A program made the translations under genes and the position numbers. A stretch of DNA of 6,836 nt, from the NCBI GenBank assembly GCA_002729295.1, contig PBTU01000024.1, positions 9,109 through 15,944 of the forward strand, written 5' to 3'. This DNA comes from Verrucomicrobiales bacterium (GTDB lineage: Bacteria > Verrucomicrobiota > Verrucomicrobiia > Verrucomicrobiales > Akkermansiaceae). How positions within the stretch are numbered: position 1 is the first letter of the stretch; the number at the start of each line of letters is the position of its first letter. The notes under the pieces are model-generated. The model did no database searches and was not told the origin of the DNA. It was given only the letters and a program-made list of their open reading frames with translations. Positions 1 through 4,561 of the stretch are shown here, one piece after another.

Positions 1-105
1 GAAGTGAATCAAGGCGATGGCCGCAAGATCATGACGGTGCGCTTCACCCCTCCGATCGGAGCAGGGGAGCGGCAATTCCTTCGCTTGAGAATCGAGGAGA
101 ACTAA
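1..105 (+). CDS. C-terminal end of a secreted-type protein (5' truncated by window)
   Basis: An open frame enters from the left edge in frame 1 and ends at TAA (103-105), giving 34 residues that finish in GERQFLRLRIEEN. The alternation of charged and hydrophobic residues and the 'FLRLR-E' ending resemble the last beta-strand that I recall at the C-terminus of many large secreted Verrucomicrobiota proteins. That similarity is from memory and cannot be checked here. Nothing can be said about the enzyme or binding activity of the missing N-terminal part. The stop lies only 3 nt from the stop of the convergent minus-strand gene, and no terminator hairpin is visible between them, so the two transcripts probably overlap at their 3' ends. 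Confidence 0.6.
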   Translation, partial: EVNQGDGRKIMTVRFTPPIGAGERQFLRLRIEEN

Positions 106-108
106 ACC

Positions 109-1257
109 TTACTTCCTCTCATACTTCCATCGCCGAACCTGGGAAAGGTTGGGGATGCCTTTCATGATTTCGAGAACGTTGCCCTCTTCATCCGTGATGA
201 TGGTTGAGGGCAGAACTGGATTTTGGATACGCATGCTTTTGGCCAGAAAATTGGAGAGAGTTTCTTTCTCCGTAGAGCTGAGGTCGGCGAGCATTTGGTA
301 AGGAGGATTTTTTTCCGCAACATACTTTCTGAGCATCGCGGGAGTGTCGTTGGGATCGGTGGGCACTCCAAACAAAGCGATATCGTCGGTCTGGAGATAG
401 GCCAGGGAAGGAAGGTGTCCGATACAGGCCGCGCACCAGGTCGCAGTGGTGGTATAGACTTGGATTTTTCCCGGGGTGGGTTTCGCGACGGGAAGCTTGA
501 ACCTTCGACTGACAGGCGGGGTGGCCTTGCGGGGATTACGATAGGTTTTTTGGGTGAAGGCCTTCGTTTCATGATTCTCGAATGCGGTGAGAAGGGTTCC
601 TTCAGGAATGTCGTTCGTGGTGGTGGTTTTCCCCGATGGCCAACGGATGGAAACAGTGGCGACTTTGGAATTTTGGCCAATTCCGATGATCATGGTAGAG
701 CTGTTTTGCGTGGCAAATCCAGTACCGCAAAGGTGCTCCCGTCTGATCGTGACTCCGTCTTCGAGAGTGATCTCCACAGCAGCCCCGTAGCCATCCCGGT
801 TACTTAAATTGGACTGAGTGGGTGTTTTGTTTCCTCCGACAAAGCGAAGCGCGATCATGCCGTTTTTCTCTAGAGATATTTCGGGAATGTCATTGTGGTA
901 GAGTAGCACTAAGGGTGAATTGGCATTGACCACAGCGACATCTTGGAAGCCATCTCCGTCGTAGTCGAGACAGGCAAAGCCGCGACCGTCTGCTATCGAG
1001 TCGAGCCCAGAAATCGCCGATAGATTTGAAAAGGATTTCCCGGCCTCCTGGTTGATGAAAAGATGATTCCGCTCCTTTCCGCTGAGGGAATGAACCTCCA
1101 TGTTTCCTTTCGCGATCTCGTCGCGAATAATCATTCGGGCGTCAGTATCAGCGCTGGATTCGCCCGTGGTAGCATTGTGAGTCCATTCCTTTGATTTGCG
1201 GAAAGACTCGCGGGCTGTTCCGTCATCGGTGCGCACGACCGTGCGCCAGAAGTTACT
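109..1257 (-). other. Segment downstream of the UGA: last FG-GAP loop, ASPIC/UnbV and TlpA-like thioredoxin domain
   Basis: This segment continues in the same frame directly after the TGA (SNFWRTV, then a GTG at 1236 that a gene caller would take as a start). It carries a seventh calcium loop (DYDGDGFQD), an ASPIC/UnbV domain and a thioredoxin-fold domain with WCAAC, followed by an 'LPSTIITDEEG' stretch of the type that holds the cis-proline. The GTG at 1236 is a poor start: it lies inside the 3' arm of the hairpin and has no Shine-Dalgarno, and the protein it would begin has no export signal although its domains are typical of exported proteins. I therefore read it as the C-terminal third of the upstream gene. 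If it were a separate gene, its product would be a cytoplasmic 375-residue protein, which does not fit these domains. Confidence 0.75.
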
Positions 1258-3174
1258 TCACAAATCAACTTGGGAGGCGACAGCTGCCGGAGCGGTAAAG
1301 TATCCACTCAAGGCGTAGATATCGAGATCCCCGTCATTGTCGAAATCAACAAACTGCCCACCCCAGGACCATCCCGCATCGGCAACCAATAAGCTGGGTT
1401 TCTCAAGACCTGAAACATGGGAAAACTTACCGTGTTCATTTTGGCGATAGAGATAATTTCCTTCCGCCGAGATGAGTAAATCGGAATCAAGGCCTCTGAC
1501 CTGTGACATGATTCGACGCCCCGCTTTGCTATACATATTGCTCACGTAAAGATCCTGGTGGCCGTCGTTATTGTAATCTCCCCAACTCGCCCCCATCGCG
1601 AAGCCAAAGACGTCGGCGCCCACTTCCTTGGCAATGTCAGTGAAGCCATCTTCTCCATCATTGCGATATAAGTGGTCGGGTGCCCAATCATTAGCGACGT
1701 AGAGATCAGGGTCTCCGTCGCGGTCGAAGTCACTCCAGCTCGCCTGAAGAGTGTTTTCCCATCCTTCGAGTTGCGAGGTCTCGGGAGCGGGTTCCAGCTT
1801 TCCCCCTCCTTTATTAACAAGGAGAATGTTGGGAGGACCGGTTTGATTGAGAAACCCTTTGTGAGGAATGGCTCCGCTTCGCGAATACTCAAACTTCTCG
1901 CGAAATTTGGCGGCGACTTTTGGGGAAAGGAAGCGCTCCGGCCAAGACTTTCCGGAATTGCCACTCTCGATACCCAATCCGGTTCCAACCGATCCCGGGC
2001 GATGAGTTGCCACAAAGAGATCGAGCAAGCCGTCGTTATTGTAGTCTGCAGCGGCCATCGAAACGGCAAGATTCGGGAGAGGAATCTCTTGTTTGACCTC
2101 GCGAAACCACCCTTCGTTGTTTTCGTAGTAAACGCTGCGTTCAAGCGCCCGACCGAGCATGAGGTCTTGATCTCCGTCGTTGTCAAAATCGGCGAAGATG
2201 CTGCAGGTGGTATTTCCGGGAACGGCGATTTCGAAATCTGCAGCGGCTTCGCGGAAAGTGCCATCGCCTTGATTGTGAAGAAGCAAGTTAGTCCCAAGCC
2301 TCACCATGATGTAAATATCATCGTGGCCATCGCCATCGACATCCGCTACCGAGATCGCCGGCTTCTGGTTCATCGCAGTGGGCGAAAAGTCAAACGAAAG
2401 CATTTTGGTCTTTCGGCTCTGATAATACACCACCGCCGCCTCCTGATGAATGGATCGGCGTATTTGCATTAATTCCTGACGATTCGGGATCGCTGAATCC
2501 AGCGATTCCGAAAAGAGAAGTTGACCAACGATGTTCGCTGTCATTTTTTTGGATTTCCAAGCGGAGATTCTCCAAGCCCCTTCGGAATCCTTCCTCCACT
2601 CGACCATCTGCTTCCCCGAAAGCCCCATCCATTTGTCGTCGAGCCGACGAGCGAGGCCGCCAAATTTCACCTCGGTGCTGAAGTGTTCGAATTCGTCTCC
2701 AATGAATTCTCCCTTCACGATTCGAAAGATACCGCTTTCGAAAAATGAGACGCCCTCCAAAATGGCCTGCCAGGGCGAAAACTCTGAAGAGGAGACGAGG
2801 GCTTCTTTACTTCTGTTTAATTGTATCTCACGGGCCAAGGTCTTTTGCTCCGGGGATTCGTCATTTTCGGGAATTGCTTCCAGTCCAATGGAGGAAAGCT
2901 TTTTTTCGAAGAGGCTGTCTGCCAGCTCGGGATCAGGAAGCCTCAGATTCATGAGGCCTTTCCCGAGTTCGTCGAGCTTTGGAGTCAGTTCGAGAATGAG
3001 CTCCTCACTTGTCACCATTTTCCTGATCAGCAGCTCGTCGGTATTTTGTTCATCGAGAGATTTTCGAATGAAAAAGTAGCCTCCGCACCCCAAAGCCAGA
3101 ATCAGAGAGAGAAAAATCCATTTTCTGCGATGGCGAGGCTCCTGCGTAATTTTGGAGGGTGGTCGGGATGTCAT
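109..3174 (-). CDS. Putative selenoprotein: membrane-anchored FG-GAP/ASPIC-UnbV protein with C-terminal thioredoxin-like domain (UGA = Sec639)
   Basis: One frame runs from ATG (3174-3172) to TAA (111-109), 1021 residues, broken only by TGA at 1260-1258 (codon 639). Order of parts: basic N-terminus RHRRK then a membrane anchor at about 19-36; a helical stretch at 45-130; an NTF2/SnoaL-like segment at about 135-210; calcium-loop repeats of FG-GAP/VCBS type at 278, 329, 377, 482, 533, 610 and, after the TGA, 737 (for example DFDNDGDQD); an ASPIC/UnbV domain at about 790-866 (NRDGYGA, IRWPSGK); and a TlpA-like thioredoxin domain at about 903-1021 with WCAAC (Cys914, Cys917) and a cis-Pro candidate, Pro989. 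The part after the TGA has no signal peptide of its own and needs readthrough to be exported. A SECIS-like hairpin follows the TGA. No Shine-Dalgarno precedes the ATG. Role unknown; a redox function outside the cytoplasm is inferred. Alternatives are a nonsense pseudogene or a base-call error. Confidence 0.8.
1231..1246 (-). promoter_or_regulatory. Bacterial SECIS-like hairpin
   Basis: The mRNA (minus strand) reads GCGCAC-GGUC-GUGCGC, a perfect 6-bp GC-rich stem closing a four-base loop. Seventeen bases separate the UGA from the first loop base. The published description of bacterial SECIS elements, as I know it, asks for a hairpin just downstream of UGA with a G among the first two apical-loop bases and roughly 16-37 nt between UGA and loop; this meets all three. 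The E. coli fdhF element, as I recall it, has the same GGUC loop 18 nt after its UGA. The bulged U on the 5' side of the fdhF helix is not reproduced; at most A1230 is bulged below the stem. No U-run follows, so it is not a terminator. Expected role: binding of SelB carrying Sec-tRNA. Confidence 0.75.
1258..1260 (-). other. In-frame UGA, candidate selenocysteine codon (Sec639)
   Basis: The codon reads TGA on the minus strand, between GAT TTG (Asp-Leu) and AGT AAC TTC TGG (Ser-Asn-Phe-Trp). Coding character and domain order continue across it with no change of frame. One base change would turn it into a Cys codon (TGC/TGT). Reassignment of TGA to Trp or Gly across the genome is unlikely: the 758 helicase codons and 270 PEP-CTERM codons in this window contain no in-frame TGA and use TGG and GGN normally. 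Confidence 0.75.
1258..3174 (-). other. Segment upstream of the UGA: anchor, NTF2-like region and six FG-GAP repeats (product if UGA terminates)
   Basis: These 638 codons are what an ordinary annotation would call a complete CRTAC1-family/VCBS-repeat gene. The anchor at residues 19-36 lacks a canonical lipobox: the residues before Cys30 are ALG rather than L-A/S-G/A, so a retained transmembrane helix is more likely than a lipoprotein. Six DxDxDG-type calcium loops mark beta-propeller blades. CRTAC-type proteins normally continue into an ASPIC/UnbV domain at their C-terminus. Here the chain stops soon after the sixth loop, at 'ASQVDL', with that domain missing. This truncation is the first hint that the stop is not a real end. 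Termination at the UGA would still give an anchored partial propeller, so two products from one gene are possible. Confidence 0.75.
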
Positions 3175-3305
3175 GGTGAGTATCTGAAGAGCGAATCTAA
3201 CCGAAAAATCTACATTTGGCCATAGCGGTAAACAGTTTAGAGAGATTTTAGTTTGACAAGAACGACCTCAACAGTTTGACTCTCCCTCCACTTCTCACTG
3301 ATTCA
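3175..3305. promoter_or_regulatory. Divergent intergenic region between the selenoprotein candidate and the PEP-CTERM gene
   Basis: These 131 bases must hold the promoters for both outward-facing genes. It is AT-richer than the flanks. A perfect TTGACA lies at 3253-3258 on the plus strand, but the position 17 bases further on reads TTGACT, a poor -10, so I do not call a sigma-70 promoter. AGTTTGAC occurs twice in direct orientation (3250-3257 and 3273-3280, 23 bp apart), and the related AGTTTAGA is at 3234-3241. These could be a regulator or alternative-sigma site. No Shine-Dalgarno precedes either start codon. Confidence 0.45.
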
Positions 3306-4118
3306 ATGAAAACAACAACAATCCTTACCCTGTCAGCCCTAGCGGTTGCAACAAGTCAGGCCGCGATCATCTGGAATGCCGGAGGCGTCGATAATAAGCA
3401 ACTATACAATGCGGATACCTTGGGACCTGGCGGCGGTGGTGAAAATGTGCGATTTATTCAAGAATTTGGTGGCCAGACTGCCCTTCCTGGTAGTGCTACG
3501 GATTCCGGAGGGAAGGGTCCCAACAGGATCATCGATGATGATTACTACTTTGCAGGTGTTTACAACACGACAGTTAATAATGCCTACACGGGTCTCGGTG
3601 TCATTGTCGCGAACGAGGAAAACATGGAGCGAGCTTTCACCCACACCAGTGCAGGTGCGGGCGGTGACAGAAATCTTCGATACCACTTCAATTTCCCAGC
3701 CTCGACCCTTGCCTCCGATCAAATTTCGATCAATTTCGGAATTACCAATATGGAAGACAACAACGCCACAATTACAGCTGATGGTTGGGACGTAGAGGTG
3801 AAAGTCAATGGGGTTTCGATTTATACTCAAGGGATCGACGGGACTGATATCAATGGTGACTTCAATTCTCCTACCTTCAATCTGGCGGGAATTGGTGCCA
3901 CCGCGGGTTCTGGTTTCGACAACTATGTTGAGATTACCGGAACCTCCCGCAATCCAAGCGATGGATTTAATAATAACGCGGTCGTAAATGCAGGTGGCTC
4001 TCGCTGGATGAGCATGGACTATGTTGAGATGGACGTTTCGCCAATTCCCGAGCCATCTTCCACTGGCCTCGCTCTCTTGAGCATTGCCGGTCTCGGCTTC
4101 ATCCGTCGTCGCAAGTAA
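3306..4118 (+). CDS. PEP-CTERM sorting domain-containing exported protein
   Basis: This 270-residue protein has a signal peptide (MKTTTILTLSALAVATSQA, cleavage near residue 19 or 20), a Gly/Asn/Thr-rich body without any cysteine, and a C-terminal sorting signal: PEP at 248-250, a hydrophobic stretch at about 253-266 and a basic RRRK end (267-270). In known systems such tails are recognised by an exosortase (EpsH/XrtA type), which removes the tail as the protein reaches the cell surface or matrix. The body (about 75-245) looks like a beta-sandwich with no catalytic motif I recognise, so the function is unknown. An in-frame TTG at 3276 would add ten residues before the signal peptide and is unlikely; ATG 3306 gives a textbook signal sequence. 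The gene is divergent from the selenoprotein candidate and is followed by a strong terminator, so it is probably a single-gene transcript. No exosortase gene is in the window. Confidence 0.88.
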   Translation: MKTTTILTLSALAVATSQAAIIWNAGGVDNKQLYNADTLGPGGGGENVRFIQEFGGQTALPGSATDSGGKGPNRIIDDDYYFAGVYNTTVNNAYTGLGVIVANEENMERAFTHTSAGAGGDRNLRYHFNFPASTLASDQISINFGITNMEDNNATITADGWDVEVKVNGVSIYTQGIDGTDINGDFNSPTFNLAGIGATAGSGFDNYVEITGTSRNPSDGFNNNAVVNAGGSRWMSMDYVEMDVSPIPEPSSTGLALLSIAGLGFIRRRK

Positions 4119-4135
4119 GCGATTACTAACTTTTC

Positions 4136-4172
4136 AAATGCCGGAGTCCTTCCTGGGTTCCGGCATTTTTTT
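4136..4172 (+). terminator. Rho-independent terminator after the PEP-CTERM gene
   Basis: AAATGCCGGA (4136-4145) pairs perfectly with TCCGGCATTT (4159-4168) around a 13-base loop, and a run of seven T residues (4166-4172) follows. It sits 17 bases after the TAA of the PEP-CTERM gene. The A-run on the 5' side gives a much weaker terminator for minus-strand transcription. Confidence 0.9.
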
Positions 4173-4561
4173 GTGTTTCAGCCAGAGGGGCAGGCTTTCT
4201 TGGTCTTGTCACTTTTTTGAAGGGGTTGATATCTCAGAACCGAGCCATGGCAAAATCTCCCTAAGTTGCGTTCCGGTTCTCTTTGTTACCTATGATTTTG
4301 CGGTCCCGACTCCAAGGCGATGCCAACCGCCGAGGAGGTATTCTTTTTTGCTTGAGCCTCCCAACCAGTAGTCCGGGAAGCTGGACCCGGTGGTGAGTCC
4401 CTGGAAAAGATACTTGCCTTCAGAGGTGGCAGCCCGGATTAAGACTCTCCCCGCAAACCATTAGACGCAGCGGCAAAGCAGCCTGAGCCATCTCAACAAG
4501 GAGCGGCCTTTCTTGTCGACAGTCTTGCGGGAACGTGCTCGCGCCGCTACATCCCTCGGCA
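4173..4561. other. Intergenic region upstream of hrpA
   Basis: This 389-base stretch has no complete gene. It holds the minus-strand open remnant at 4290-4460 (listed separately). It also has a 7-bp inverted repeat AGAACCG/CGGTTCT at 4236-4242 and 4274-4280, too widely spaced to call a terminator. A good AAGGAG lies at 4498-4503, but the only start codon at suitable spacing, TTG 4513, is out of frame with the helicase. I see no tRNA, no recognisable riboswitch and no convincing promoter for the helicase. Confidence 0.5.
4290..4460 (-). pseudogene. Orphan C-terminal coding remnant (unrecognised protein)
   Basis: The minus strand from 4460 down to TAG (4292-4290) encodes 56 residues of protein-like composition, WFAGRVLIRAATSEGK then YLFQGLTTGSSFPDYWLGG and a GGWHRLGVGTAKS end, rich in Gly, Trp and Tyr. 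It has no ATG or GTG; its only TTG is mid-way, inside 'YWLGG'. The same frame is closed upstream by TAA at 4463-4461. Beyond that the minus-strand frame is only antisense to the helicase. It could be the tail of a gene whose front was lost by deletion, or chance open sequence. I do not recognise the family. The call rests only on composition and codon choice, so it is tentative. Confidence 0.35.

Noticed and set aside
109..1236. A stand-alone gene starting at GTG 1236
   Set aside because: The GTG lies in the 3' arm of the hairpin, has no ribosome binding site, and is in frame with the upstream gene. Its domains are of exported type but no signal peptide is present.
1231..1246. The GCGCAC/GUGCGC hairpin as an intrinsic terminator
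   Set aside because: No T-run follows on either strand, and it lies inside continuing coding sequence.
1258..1260. TGA as a simple nonsense mutation or pseudogene
   Set aside because: Not fully excluded. The rest of both halves is intact, with no second stop or frameshift over more than 1000 codons, and a correctly placed SECIS-like hairpin follows, which a random nonsense mutation would not explain.
1672..2472. 266-codon plus-strand open frame
   Set aside because: It is antisense to the FG-GAP repeats of the minus-strand gene, has no recognisable domain and no start context, and mirrors the codon pattern of the real gene. The 223-807 plus-strand frame is rejected for the same reason.
3253..3281. 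Sigma-70 promoter from TTGACA at 3253
   Set aside because: The -35 is perfect, but the hexamer 17 bp downstream is TTGACT, not a credible -10; no better hexamer was found at 16-18 bp.
4236..4280. Inverted repeat AGAACCG...CGGTTCT as a terminator or operator
   Set aside because: Only 7 bp with a loop of over 30 bases and no T-run; compatible with chance.
4484..4486. A second Sec codon: TGA upstream of hrpA in the helicase frame
   Set aside because: The sequence on either side does not look like HrpA, no HrpA relative I know extends there, and no SECIS-like hairpin was seen just after it.
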